The notes below the pieces were generated by a model, which saw nothing but the letters and a program-made list of their open reading frames with translations, was not told the DNA's origin and ran no database searches. A stretch of 64,000 nucleotides of DNA, taken from positions 21,879,309-21,943,308 of the forward strand of contig OY783193.1 in NCBI GenBank assembly GCA_963678675.1, written 5' to 3'. Position numbers and translations under genes: made by a program. This document shows, piece after piece, positions 19,901 through 29,470 of the stretch. The stretch comes from Xiphydria camelus (Eukaryota > Arthropoda > Insecta > Hymenoptera > Xiphydriidae). Position 1 is the stretch's first letter. Each line of letters begins with the position of its first letter.

Positions 19901-22900
19901 GTTATAATCGTTAATTTCGATGTAAATATTCCAAATTTCACAAACGGGATGGAAATAACAAAGTAAGATAAAAAAAAATTTTTGCAACATACTATACATA
20001 CACACATTCGTTCCATACGAGTTGCTATTTACATTTATAAAGATTTATTTTACAATAAAGAGTATCGAATTAAATACATTTCAGGGTTATTATTTATCCT
20101 ATTTTACTTTCACAATGATGCTTGCGCGTCACAATTATCAATTATTTCCTAGAGGGGATGTCGGTCGAATATAAGCGAGCTTTAGTTTATTTGTGTGAAC
20201 TATCTTCTTATTATTTTTGCTAATTTGTATTTCTGCGTTAAGATCGTTGAAGATTCGGGTAATTTTAAAAGGACCCTTCCAATGTGGATCAAATTTAGAT
20301 TGACGAGGCTCTTAAAGCAAGTAGACATCGTCGCCTACCTGAAAAATGCGGGGATTTGAGTGCCTATCGAAAAGTTTCTTGCTCTTGGCTTTCGCCCTTT
20401 CTAGGTTTTCCGTTGCCATACCCTGGGTAGTAGTAATTATCGTGAAGAGGTCATCAAAATATTGAATGAATGTACGAGGCACCCGCTGATCTGAGAATTC
20501 CGAGGGAATTTGAGCTTTTCTTCCAAAGATTAATTCGTGAGGTGTGAATCCGGTAGCTTCGTGGACGGAGGTATTGTATGAAAACATACCAAATCTAATC
20601 CACTGATCCCAATTTCTTTTTGCGCAATAATGTTTCAGATATTCCATGAATGTGTGATGGGCTCTTTCTAAGGATCCCAAAGATTGCGGATGAAAAGCGG
20701 TTGATTTTATCTGTTGAATTTTGAAGATTTGACAAAAGTTTTTCATAATGCTACTCATGAAATTGCTTCCTTGATCGGTATGTATTGCCTTGGGACAACC
20801 GAATCGAGAAATGAATTGTTCAGCGAGTGCGAGGGCAACTGTGATCGCATCGATGGTGGGGAGAGGAATGGCATCCGAATACTTTGTTAGGTTGTCTTGA
20901 AGAGTTAGTAAGTATCGATTTCCTTTCTCGGTAACTGGTAAGGGACCGACAATGTCCATTTGTACTTTATCAAAAGCTTGCTGCGGAGTGTCGGTGATAC
21001 GAAGGGGCTGCCTAGTTTTTATTCTGGCGAGCTTGTTCTTTTGGCAACTACTGCATGTGTGAACGAAATTAATGATATCCTGCTTCATCCCTTTCCAATA
21101 GTATTCGTCTCTAATTCGATTATAGAGCTTGGAGATGCCTTGATGACCACCTACAACCGACTCATGGTACTCTTTGACGATAGCTGCCTGTTCGTGCTTG
21201 GATGGAAATTTCAATTCGTTTGAGCAAATCGTAATTGTATATCCTTTATTGAAGAAGACCGTTTGAAAGATTTTTTCTATGTTTACCCAGGGGAGTTGAT
21301 CTAATCCATTTCGATTTTTTGAAACGCTACAGGTGAAGATACCAAGGAAGTCCATTAAATTTTTCAAGCTTTTTATGCATGACTCGACGTTGACTAAATT
21401 GGGATATTCGTTGGGCGAATTTTTAACAAATAAATGGAAGACGTGATACTTATTGGATGGAAGAGTGGTTGCGTCACCTAAGCTGCCAGGGATTTTCTGC
21501 AAGTCGTGAAAGGTAAACCATTGTGTTTCGATCAAATCTTTGCTTGTTTGAAACGACAGGTCGTAATCGATAGAGGTGAAATGTACAATATGATCATTTC
21601 TCAGGGCCAGGAAATCTTTACTGTGGACGAGGCATGTGGCTGTGGAAATTAAAAGGTTGCGTCTTGTAATTTTATCATTGTCAAGTCTGTGAGAGTTTTT
21701 GTCCTCAGGTGAGTCATCGTCAACAGTCGTCTCTCGATGGTCTCGCTGGCTGACGCGTGCTCCGGAGTACCCGGCGACGGCACACGTCAGGAAGTCCCTC
21801 GGTGACGATTTAAACCTGACACGGGGGAGGGCTAACGTCATCTCCCCCCCTGGCGTGTGTTCCGGAGTACCCGGCGACGACACACGCCAGAAATCCCTCG
21901 ATGACTCTTTAAAGTTGACATGGGGGAGGGCTAACGTCATCTCCCCCCCTGGCGTGTGTTCCGGAGTACCCGGCGACGACACACGCCAGATATTCCCACG
22001 ATGTGCTGATACTGGTGGCGTAATTCTGTCTTGTCCCGGTAGTTCGTCCTCAGTTGCTGTCAGGTAAGCGTCGCTGTCCTCTCCATCGTCAGAGTCCGTC
22101 GACATTGTTTCATCTGATTTTATTAGAGAAGGAGCTTTGCTCGGGATGCTATCGTCTCTGTTTGCGTTAATGGAGAAGCAGCTGTCGATTAAAGTTTCGA
22201 TACTGGAGTCTTCCGTCGGTCTTTCGGGACAGTCGCCCACTGCAAGATTCACGATAGGTGGGTCGTCTGCGCAGACTAACACCGATCTCAAATCTTTCGA
22301 GCTAAGTCCCTTTTGATTTGTATAGTCATGATTTTGTTCGTTTAGGAGGATCGGGTTACGGGAGAGTGCGTCAGCGTTGGAATTTATTCTGCCCGGTTTG
22401 TACCTGATGTCGTAATCGTATTCGTTAAGGCGAACTCGCCATCGCATTAATTTCGACGTGGGATCTTTGGTATTGTGTAACCAAGTTAGCGGTCGATGAT
22501 CGGTGACCAAGGTAAATTTGCGGCCGAAGAGGTATGGCCGGAAATGTTCGACGCCGAATACAATAGCTAGCATCTCTTTCTCTGTCGTGGAATAATTAGT
22601 TTCTGCGTTGTTGAGTGTTCGAGAAGCATAGGAAATCGGAAGATCTTTGCCTATAGGACCTTGACTAAGAATGGCGCCCAGCGCGTAGTTGGAAGCGTCG
22701 GTCGTGACGACAAAAGGTTTAGAGAAATCTGGATATTGCAGCAAGGGCTCGGTGCATATAATATTTCGGAGATTTTCGAAGGCTTCTTGAGCGCTATCGG
22801 TCCAAGAAAATGAGATGTCGGATTTTAAGAGACGAGTCATTGGTTTCGCGATTTTCGCAAAATCTTTCATGAATCTTCTATAGTAGCCGGCGAGGCCTAA

Positions 22901-25900
22901 GAATTGCTTAATATTCTTTTTTGTTTTTGGGATGGGAAAATTCTTCACGGCTTCTATCTTTTTAGGGTCCGGCCTTACTCCTTCGTGCGTGATGATATGA
23001 CCTAAATATGATATTTCCTGCTTTAGGAACATACATTTTTCCGGTTGGAGGGCTAAGCCAGAGCTTCGCAACCGACCTAAAAGTTTTTTTAATTTCAACG
23101 AGTGTTCTTCCAGGGAAGCGGCATAGATGACAATATCATCCATGTAAACGAAAAGCTCGATTCCTTGCAGACCCGAGAGTACTAAATCCATCAGTCTCTG
23201 GAAGGTTGCGGGGGCATTTTTTAAACCGAAGGGCATACGGTTAAATTCGTAATGCCCGTGCGGGGTGGAAAATGCAGTTTTTGATTGAGAAGCAGGGTCT
23301 ATTGGCACCTGATGAAATCCAGAAGCTAGATCAAGGGTACTGAAGTATTTTGCCCCTCCGAGCTGATCAAGAATATCAGTGATGTTGGGGATCGGGTAAG
23401 CATCGCTAATAGTTTTTTCATTGAGGGCGCGATAATCTATCACCATTCGCCAGCGAGGATTTCCCGAGGCGTTGGGTTTTTTCGGTACGATCCAGACGGG
23501 AGAATTATAAGGTGAATCGGAAGGCCGGATTACGTTATTCTCGAGAAGGGTATCGACTTGGTTTTGTATCTCTTGTTTGTGGACCTGTGGGTATCGATAT
23601 TGTTTTATGTTAATCGGATTCTCGTCCGTCGTGGCGATTTTATGCCTTAGAATCGTGGTTGAACCTAATTTATCTCCGGGAAGATAAAATTGAAACGGAA
23701 AGCTGGCGATACATTCTAAGATGCTAGTCCTTTCGACTTCGTTTAGACCATCCAAGTTGAGAAAGTTTGCAATTTTCGAGAGTCGTTCTGCGGCAGATTT
23801 TTCCAAATCAATGCCGGGATTTCCCAGTCGAGCAGATCGAGCTAGCGGAGGTTGAGATTTGAAATCTTCTAACTCGATAGGGGGAATAGTAAGATTAATG
23901 CGACTGCTAGTTGAATTTATGGCAAAGGTATGGGCGTAGCCGTTCCTTTGCGTGACTAACACTTCGCCCAAATAGACACCGCGTCCTGCGTCAATCCTTC
24001 TAACATATCCCTCCTTTAGTTCTTTATTCTTTATAGGAATTTTGATGAGTTTTTTTGTTCTCGGAGGAAGATCAAACGATGGGTGGTTACAAAACTGAAT
24101 CTCCTGATTACCGAGGATCAACTGACTAGGAAGATTGGCACGGAAAGTGAGTATTGCTTCCTGCTGAGTCAAAAAGGACATGCCTAAGATACCTGCTTGC
24201 TGGATGGGAAAGTCGCTGTCGACGACTTGAAACCGTATGTCTACGCTTCGTATTCTAATAAGTATCTCGCCATAGGTGCGCACCGTGCCAGAGCCGATTC
24301 CATTAAGATGGTAAATTATTTTCGTGTTTATATCGATGTCTGGTGTTAAAGCGTTTTCTTTAATTAAATTCAATTGAGAGCCGGTATCGATGAGAAAATA
24401 TCCCAATCCCGAGTTAAGGAATTCGTGGTCTAAAATAATAACGGGGAGTTGCTCTATTTTTCCTGCGTCGAAATGGTAATTAATTCGGTAGATTCTGGAC
24501 GCGCTCTTATTGCCGTGCTCCTCGATGCGTCGTTCCGCGGAGCAGGCTTCGCGTTTAAATGCCCGGTGCTTTCGTTTTCCGTCCTTTCGCGTAAATTAGT
24601 GCGGAAATTGTCCCGACGGCGATCCCTGTCCCGCTTCGCGTAGCACTTAGATTCGGTGTGCCCCTTTCGCTTACAGTAATCGCAGCGCGGCGGTTCTGCT
24701 CGCGAGAAATGTTCGCGTTCCTGTCGCTTCCCGTTGTTACAATTTCTTTTAAGATGTCCCGGTTTCCCGCAGTCGAAACAAACCGCGGATAACTTGTCGT
24801 TTGAATTCGCGGCCGAATATCTGATCTCATTCATGTAGGCTATTCGAGGTCTACTGTATCGCGAGTTCTTTGATTCGTTCAAATTTCGGACGCGCGATCG
24901 TTCTTTTTCATATTCTTCCTCGGTGACGGCGAGGTTAACGGCATCCTGTAGATCTCGTGGACTCCGATGTCGCACGGGTAATTCTATTCTACTCGTGAGG
25001 CCTTTGACGAAGCAATTGCACGCGTTTTGTTTGGCTCGCGACTTTACTCCGCGCGCGATCTCACCTTCGCATTCACGGTCTACTGCCTCTGATATCTCGA
25101 ATAGGAGTTTTTTTACGCGATTTCCGTATTGACTAACGGACTCATCTCTTTTTTGATGTATATTAGACATGCTAGCTTGTAGCGAATCTAGTGTTTTGCG
25201 CGGCGCGAAGGCACGTTCCAAATCGTCTAGGAACTCGTCTAAATTTAGGTCGTTATCCGAATCAAGTAGGTAAATTTTTGCATCGCCCGTAATTTTTTGA
25301 CGAATTATTTTAAATAAAAACTGTTGATTAGCGGGTCTTACCGACTTCCAGACATCTCTGCAATCCTTAGCGAATTGACGTATCGGTGGAGATTTCCCGT
25401 CGAATTTCGGTATGAGGTCCGATGCTATTTTTAAAGATATATATCGGGTTTCTTCGCTTCCCCGGCTTGAAACGTCTGACGTAGAATTTCGATCCGATTG
25501 TGGAGGATCGTCTCGTAATAATGTAACTGCCGGTGATGCAAAATCGCGCGACAATACCAATGGATAATTAATGTTACGCGACGGCTCCGGCTCGGGGCGT
25601 GATACCACGGGTGTTATTTCCTGTATATTTTCTCGGGGTGGGGACGATTCATTTTGTTCTTCAACGATCCAAGAATTTGTAGATCGATTCCGATACATTT
25701 TCGCAGAAGATCTCTATTCGATATATACTACGTATCTTGTTATTTATAATATAGCCCTACTTGGTCACTCAAGAGATGATAACTATTTGACTCACTCTTA
25801 CAGCGTTGTGAAGGGGTTGTCAGCCTCGTGATCTGGTTGCTGGGGTCGAACGTTGTATAGATGATGGGGGTCGAACGTTGTTCAGGTCGCCGATGCTCCT

Positions 25901-27190
25901 CTTTGTCGATGGTCGCCTCCTTGTCCGGCAGGGTTGTCCAGAAGTCTCTCTCGCCGTTGGATTACTGTGGTGAGTACTTCGTGTTGGTGATGTTGCTCTC
26001 TATGGTTGCCTGTGGTTTCAGGGATATAGCGTGCACGGCCGCTGAAACCGCTTCTCCGGCATTCGCCCGTCGCTCCTGGGGAAACCGTGCGAAAACCCAG
26101 GAAGGAGAAATGGCACACCAAGAGGACGTCTTTCTCGGATTATTGGATGTCCCGTAGTTGATTCTAGTTGTCGTCCAAGGAGACACTCGGTGGGTTGAAT
26201 CGGAAGTTGGCTCGGGACGTCGGATGCTTCACTCACTCTGTTCACAGTCTGGGTAATTACACTATATGCACTGTAGGTCAACGTCTTTAATAAATTTGGG
26301 TACACCGCTGTCACCACTGTTACGACCCGGCCTATCTCTAAACCCGGTCGCTCTATGACGCGAGGCGCGAGGATCGGGCACCGCGCGCGAGACGCGCGAT
26401 TCAGGAACAATCCGAAAGGAAACAGGGAAGAAAATTCCATACAGAGGTTGCCGGCAAAATTCGAATTTATTCCTTAAGCAAAAATCGAAGTTCGACGTTA
26501 TTCTTTAAGCAAAAGGAAAAGTCGCGTTCGGTTCCGTGATCGAGTTGCGTCTCCCCCAAAAAAATCTTCCAGCGTTTCAAATCCCTCTCGGCGTCGCCCG
26601 GGAAGGGGATGCTCCGGTGGGTGTGCCTCGTGCGATGTCCAATCGGGGTGAGTCCTCGAGAAAAGGGGTGTTTCCTCGAGGACGAAGACGTCGGGTGCCG
26701 TAACGTCTTCCAGATGTGTCGATGCGTCCTGTTTCGAATGCGCGGGTCCTGCGTTGGCGAGAGTTTTCTGCGAAGGGACTAAAAAATCGGTTTATAGCCC
26801 CTCATTGTTCCTGGGCCTTAGAGATGTTGCAGCCTTCGCTCCCGCTGTTCTCGGTCCGTGAGAAAGTCGCAGCCTTGGCTCCCGTTGTTCTCGGGCCGTG
26901 AGAAAGTCGCCGCATCTGCTTTCCTCCTACCTACCCTACCTCATCCCTAGAGTGACCATTTCTCTACAAGAATCTATGCGGAAAAGGGAGATATGCTAAT
27001 GATGGGGATTTCTCATACGCAAGTCTTAATTCGAAGGCTCCTTGAACAGCCCGCGTTCTACAGCGGAAAACAAGGCGATCGTCGTTCGTGTAGGCTTGTC
27101 CAAAGAACCGTCGCTCTATGAGAACGTGACGTAATGTCACAGTACGTATGATATACTTACTTCAAATACGGTATCCTCAGAGGCTTCCAT
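16924..27190 (-). CDS. Harbinger partner protein, MADF + BESS, seven exons, 326 aa
   Basis: Exons on the minus strand: 27190-27161, 18525-18282, 18128-17948, 17845-17736, 17622-17548, 17338-17243 and 17168-16924. All junctions are GT-AG and in phase, giving 981 nt including the stop. Intron 1 holds the whole gypsy element, in the same orientation. The MADF domain (DNA-binding, Myb/SANT fold) spans exons 2-3, from FIDAIRHKRILWDSTLPYT through WAELDHIF and KWRNLRDTYVRKCAEQKK to WPYFELMEFL. A BESS-like C-terminus contains FTSYLACRMKKLSEEKFEIL. An N-terminal Cys cluster (CEFCDEA...HICCVLKF) is unexplained. Harbinger elements need such a partner to bring the transposase to the nucleus and the ends. 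The gene converges on the transposase with a 254-bp gap. Exon 1 is only 10 codons and is the least certain part. Confidence 0.85.
18839..19662 (-). repeat. Gypsy 3' LTR (824 bp)
   Basis: Begins TGTTACGACCCGG and ends AATGTCACA on the plus strand. Same length as its partner. Differs from the solo LTRs of the family by having CGTCTCCCCC where they have CGTCGTCTCTCC. Confidence 0.92.
19663..19673 (-). other. Gypsy polypurine tract
   Basis: On the minus strand AAGGGGGAAGG directly precedes the 3' LTR, where plus-strand DNA synthesis is primed. Confidence 0.75.
20312..24406 (-). CDS. Gypsy Pol polyprotein: protease, RT, RNase H, macro-like domain, integrase
   Basis: The open frame has 1364 codons from an arbitrary TTG. 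In reality it is entered by a -1 shift from gag near 24458. Residue positions below count from that TTG. Protease DTG at 7-9; RT with YMDD at 421-424; RNase H starting at TTDAS near 569; integrase zinc finger H1081, H1088, C1118, C1121; integrase core D1151, D1211, E1247. The linker between RNase H and integrase is about 390 residues. It holds a 33-residue tandem repeat (807-868) and, at about 925-1062, a stretch resembling a degenerate macro (ADP-ribose-binding) domain. A TAA stops the frame at 20312, but the same frame then stays open to 20138 with a sequence typical of the end of gypsy Pol. The stop is therefore probably a recent nonsense change. Confidence 0.92.
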   Translation of the reverse strand: MGYFLIDTGSQLNLIKENALTPDIDINTKIIYHLNGIGSGTVRTYGEILIRIRSVDIRFQVVDSDFPIQQAGILGMSFLTQQEAILTFRANLPSQLILGNQEIQFCNHPSFDLPPRTKKLIKIPIKNKELKEGYVRRIDAGRGVYLGEVLVTQRNGYAHTFAINSTSSRINLTIPPIELEDFKSQPPLARSARLGNPGIDLEKSAAERLSKIANFLNLDGLNEVERTSILECIASFPFQFYLPGDKLGSTTILRHKIATTDENPINIKQYRYPQVHKQEIQNQVDTLLENNVIRPSDSPYNSPVWIVPKKPNASGNPRWRMVIDYRALNEKTISDAYPIPNITDILDQLGGAKYFSTLDLASGFHQVPIDPASQSKTAFSTPHGHYEFNRMPFGLKNAPATFQRLMDLVLSGLQGIELFVYMDDIVIYAASLEEHSLKLKKLLGRLRSSGLALQPEKCMFLKQEISYLGHIITHEGVRPDPKKIEAVKNFPIPKTKKNIKQFLGLAGYYRRFMKDFAKIAKPMTRLLKSDISFSWTDSAQEAFENLRNIICTEPLLQYPDFSKPFVVTTDASNYALGAILSQGPIGKDLPISYASRTLNNAETNYSTTEKEMLAIVFGVEHFRPYLFGRKFTLVTDHRPLTWLHNTKDPTSKLMRWRVRLNEYDYDIRYKPGRINSNADALSRNPILLNEQNHDYTNQKGLSSKDLRSVLVCADDPPIVNLAVGDCPERPTEDSSIETLIDSCFSINANRDDSIPSKAPSLIKSDETMSTDSDDGEDSDAYLTATEDELPGQDRITPPVSAHRGNIWRVSSPGTPEHTPGGEMTLALPHVNFKESSRDFWRVSSPGTPEHTPGGEMTLALPRVRFKSSPRDFLTCAVAGYSGARVSQRDHRETTVDDDSPEDKNSHRLDNDKITRRNLLISTATCLVHSKDFLALRNDHIVHFTSIDYDLSFQTSKDLIETQWFTFHDLQKIPGSLGDATTLPSNKYHVFHLFVKNSPNEYPNLVNVESCIKSLKNLMDFLGIFTCSVSKNRNGLDQLPWVNIEKIFQTVFFNKGYTITICSNELKFPSKHEQAAIVKEYHESVVGGHQGISKLYNRIRDEYYWKGMKQDIINFVHTCSSCQKNKLARIKTRQPLRITDTPQQAFDKVQMDIVGPLPVTEKGNRYLLTLQDNLTKYSDAIPLPTIDAITVALALAEQFISRFGCPKAIHTDQGSNFMSSIMKNFCQIFKIQQIKSTAFHPQSLGSLERAHHTFMEYLKHYCAKRNWDQWIRFGMFSYNTSVHEATGFTPHELIFGRKAQIPSEFSDQRVPRTFIQYFDDLFTIITTTQGMATENLERAKAKSKKLFDRHSNPRIFQVGDDVYLL
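21780..21995 (-). repeat. 99-bp in-frame tandem repeat inside pol
   Basis: A 99-bp unit (33 codons) occurs at least twice, with GGGGGAGGGCTAACGTCATC at about 21823 and 21922. A further partial, diverged unit lies near 21750-21800. It encodes the Pro/Gly-rich motif RVSSPGTPEHTPGGEMTLAL in the linker between RNase H and the macro-like region. Confidence 0.8.
24454..25698 (-). CDS. Gypsy Gag, two CCHC knuckles, 414 aa
   Basis: The frame starts at an ATG 619 bp inside the 5' LTR and ends TAG at 24454. The capsid-like region at about 80-270 includes PKFDGKSPPIRQF and a Retrotrans_gag-like stretch. Two zinc knuckles follow: 307-320 (CFDCGKPGHLKRNC) and 339-352 (CDYCKRKGHTESKC), then an Arg-rich tail. 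It would assemble the particle and package the RNA. The last codons read CAG GAA AAA TAG. The pol frame is open one base back, so a -1 frameshift on the A-rich run is the likely way to make Gag-Pol. Confidence 0.9.
   Translation of the reverse strand: MYRNRSTNSWIVEEQNESSPPRENIQEITPVVSRPEPEPSRNINYPLVLSRDFASPAVTLLRDDPPQSDRNSTSDVSSRGSEETRYISLKIASDLIPKFDGKSPPIRQFAKDCRDVWKSVRPANQQFLFKIIRQKITGDAKIYLLDSDNDLNLDEFLDDLERAFAPRKTLDSLQASMSNIHQKRDESVSQYGNRVKKLLFEISEAVDRECEGEIARGVKSRAKQNACNCFVKGLTSRIELPVRHRSPRDLQDAVNLAVTEEEYEKERSRVRNLNESKNSRYSRPRIAYMNEIRYSAANSNDKLSAVCFDCGKPGHLKRNCNNGKRQEREHFSRAEPPRCDYCKRKGHTESKCYAKRDRDRRRDNFRTNLRERTENESTGHLNAKPAPRNDASRSTAIRARPESTELITISTQEK
25699..26317 (-). other. Gypsy 5' leader with primer-binding site
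   Basis: Noncoding leader between the 5' LTR and gag. On the minus strand, one base inside the LTR end, TGGTGACAGCGGTG (26316-26303) starts with the TGG expected of a tRNA 3' CCA. I did not identify the tRNA. No other feature seen. Confidence 0.6.
26318..27141 (-). repeat. Gypsy 5' LTR (824 bp)
   Basis: Same length and, where compared, the same sequence as 18839-19662, suggesting recent insertion. It is followed directly by GTAC and then the rest of the MADF/BESS intron 1 donor side. Confidence 0.92.
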
Positions 27191-27394
27191 TTCTTCAGTC
27201 GTTCTTGTTCCAAATTATTTGTCCAAATGAACCGTCCGATGTGTTATCGTATACGACGAAAATTGAATCTTTATCGATTTTTCATCCGACGTCGTACGAC
27301 GACGGGCGCTCGAGTCGTCCGACGAAGTTACGCTTTCTGATTGGCTACGGGCCGTCGTACGACGGACATCGGACTCAGTGTGAATCCGGCAATA

Positions 27395-27409
27395 GGCCGG
27401 GTCGTAACA
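27395..27409 (-). mobile_element. Gypsy-family solo LTR, last 15 bp
   Basis: GGCCGGGTCGTAACA completes the solo LTR begun at 14111, after the ATA target copy of Harbinger 1. It is followed by ACCT, the matching target copy of the LTR. Confidence 0.88.
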
Positions 27410-27439
27410 ACCTCTAATGTATGCCGGAATTAAAAATCT

Positions 27440-27876
27440 CTAGAACTCTGCGGTACAATGCTACGGTAGGAATATCAAATTCTACCAACATGACATGCTT
27501 CGACAAGGTCTGTATCAACTGTAGCATTATATTGGGGGCACTGCACTAATCCTGTGGCACATTTTTCTATCTGGGAAAACCATGGTAGAAAAGTAGGAGA
27601 TACGATAGAATTGGATTACAATAATGAAGTAATTATTTTATTATCTTTTCTTTATCGATATATTCCCCCTTTCGTATTATCAAAAGTTCTAATTATATAT
27701 TATCGGAACGCTGTACAGCTGTACTACCATAATAATATGCTTTCCCAGATAGAAAAATGTGCCACAGGATTAGTGCAGTGCCCCCAATATACCGCTAAAG
27801 TTGATACAGACCTTGTCGAAGCATGTCATGTCGGTAGAACCTGATATTCATACCGTGGCATTGTACTGCAATTCTA
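27440..27876. mobile_element. Foldback element with ~135-bp arms
   Basis: 27440-27577 and 27738-27876 are inverted copies sharing CACTGCACTAATCCTGTGGC and its complement. The spacer contains the block GAATTGGATTACAATAATG, which recurs in the foldbacks near 39980, 43650 and 45660. The right arm recurs at 45740-45890. No coding capacity. Confidence 0.7.
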
Positions 27877-27889
27877 GAGAATTCTTTTC

Positions 27890-28830
27890 TACCTAGGTTG
27901 ATTTTTGACTGCGAAGAAAAATCAAATATCCATCAATCCGTCCCGTTCTCGTATGGCGCTGAAAACAAAAAATAGAATAACCACAAAGATATTTGTTCTG
28001 TATAAGGGATGAAAATGAGGTTAAGACAGTCAGTTAGGAAGTAACTTATCTGATGCCACTTCTTCCGAGATACAGATGTCTCCTTTCCTGCTCTTCATAC
28101 ACCAGCAACCAGAGAAAAATGACACTGCTTCCGTGCACTATCTTGATTATTAAAAAAAAATCCAAACGATTTGATAATAGCTAGCTGTCAGAGCGTCTGT
28201 CACATTCACCACTATTGAGATTCACTACTCCGATTACACTGAATTTTCACTTTTTATTAACAAGCGCGTCCGAGGATCGAAAAAATGCGAGGGAAATCGT
28301 TTCGCGAATGGAAATATTTTTTAATTTTGAAAAACAACTAAACATTCAAGGAATATATTCTCTCACACACTCTCACATACATTTTTGATGGCGTATGCGT
28401 GTGGCCGCATCTGTGTACACATTTCCGACCATGGCCGAATACCGCCGAAGAGACAGGCGGAATTTTTGTGACATTTTGACATATATATATCGCCCGAGAA
28501 ATCGGATTCTCGACTTTTGAGGGGCGAGGGGCGTGGCTTCGCGTTGCTAAGGAAAAATCTCTGTTAATATGTAACTTACAACATTTACTCTGGTCTCTAT
28601 CGATAGAGAATAGTCGATTTATATGGCGTAACTAAGCATAGTTTTGGTTATAACCATATATTTATTGAGAAAATTCGATGTTAAAATTGAGGGGTGAAGG
28701 GGGCAGACATTTTTCCCGTAAAGATACACGGGTGCTCGCGGCGACAGCGCTGGCGGCGTCGTTCTGACGACTTGAATGAACATGCCGCGAGACACTACCG
28801 TGTCTCTTGAAATCAGAATATTAAATTGAT
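27890..28830 (+). repeat. 0.9-kb dispersed repeat, copy 1
   Basis: Three copies share a long collinear noncoding sequence: this one, 45900-46810 and 47440-48310. Landmarks are CAATCCGTCCCGTTCTCG, TGGCGTATGCGTGTGGCCGC and the end GCGAGACACTACCGTGTCTC. I find no protein and no terminal repeats. The sharp shared end suggests a transposon derivative. Confidence 0.7.
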
Positions 28831-29470
28831 TTTTCCTGTGGAATGTGTTTTCCACTGAAGGTGAGTGGCCTTACCAACCTCAAAACTTCTCAGAGGTAAT
28901 TAATATTTACAAGAGACTAAATGGGCTGGTCTTGGAGGCACTGCAGTTCCAGGACAACCCGCGGCAAGACGGGAGCGAGCTCCCGACACCTCACCCATCT
29001 CCAAAAATCAATTTAAATTCTGACTCCCGCATCGGGAGTGTATCAGATTTAAGCTGATAAGAACATATTCCCCCAATACCACGATCCGACGACACCTACC
29101 ATAAAGAAATCGACAATCAAAGCTCAAATTGAACCATGAAGCGATAACAATTACACTTTTCAATGTTGCTCTTGTAAATACTGAAACATAAATTAGCATC
29201 CGCGCGCGAGAGTATTCGCTATCTAGCAGGCAAACGGGATACTAGCACAGCGATTTGTTTATGTTTGATGGTGCAGTACAGGGAATACGGTGCGCATGCG
29301 CAAACCATTTCCACCTATAATATTTAACGCACGGCGTTAAAGGCTCCGACGTCGCATAAGAAGTGTCACTTCAAAAAGGAAACCTTCAATCGGAAATAAT
29401 ATTCACGACTAGCAGAACGAGAAGCTATATGTTCGGCAGGCTTATTATTATAACAATCTAACCGCATGTA
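28831..29470. other. No recognisable feature
   Basis: About 640 bp of apparently single-copy sequence within the window. Only short frames. I see no motif that supports a gene. Confidence 0.5.

Larger units (their letters stand above)
18839..27141 (-). mobile_element. Ty3/gypsy retrotransposon, nearly intact, 8.3 kb
   Basis: Two 824-bp LTRs (18839-19662 and 26318-27141) appear identical in the stretches compared. They are flanked by the 4-bp target copy GTAC (18835-18838 and 27142-27145). On the minus strand: a primer site beginning TGGTGACAGCGG one base inside the 5' LTR, gag (25698-24454), pol (24406 down to about 20138) and a purine tract AAGGGGGAAGG next to the 3' LTR. No envelope-like frame. 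The pol frame has one in-frame stop near its end. The insertion lies in intron 1 of the Harbinger MADF/BESS gene. Confidence 0.93.
14923..27391. mobile_element. PIF/Harbinger element 1, about 4.16 kb plus a gypsy insertion
   Basis: Terminal repeats: TGGCGCGTTCACACTGGG at 14923 and the inverse of TGCCGGATTCACACTGAG at 27391. They are flanked by the 3-bp target copy ATA (14920-14922 and 27392-27394). Removing the element restores the solo LTR exactly as it reads in the intact LTRs. It carries two convergent spliced genes, a transposase (plus) and a MADF/BESS protein (minus), both open across all exons. It holds a complete gypsy element at 18839-27141. The two-gene architecture is diagnostic of the superfamily. 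Confidence 0.92.

Noticed and set aside
21699..22067. 122-codon plus-strand frame with internal repeats
   Set aside because: Antisense to the Pol linker. The repeats come from the 99-bp tandem unit.
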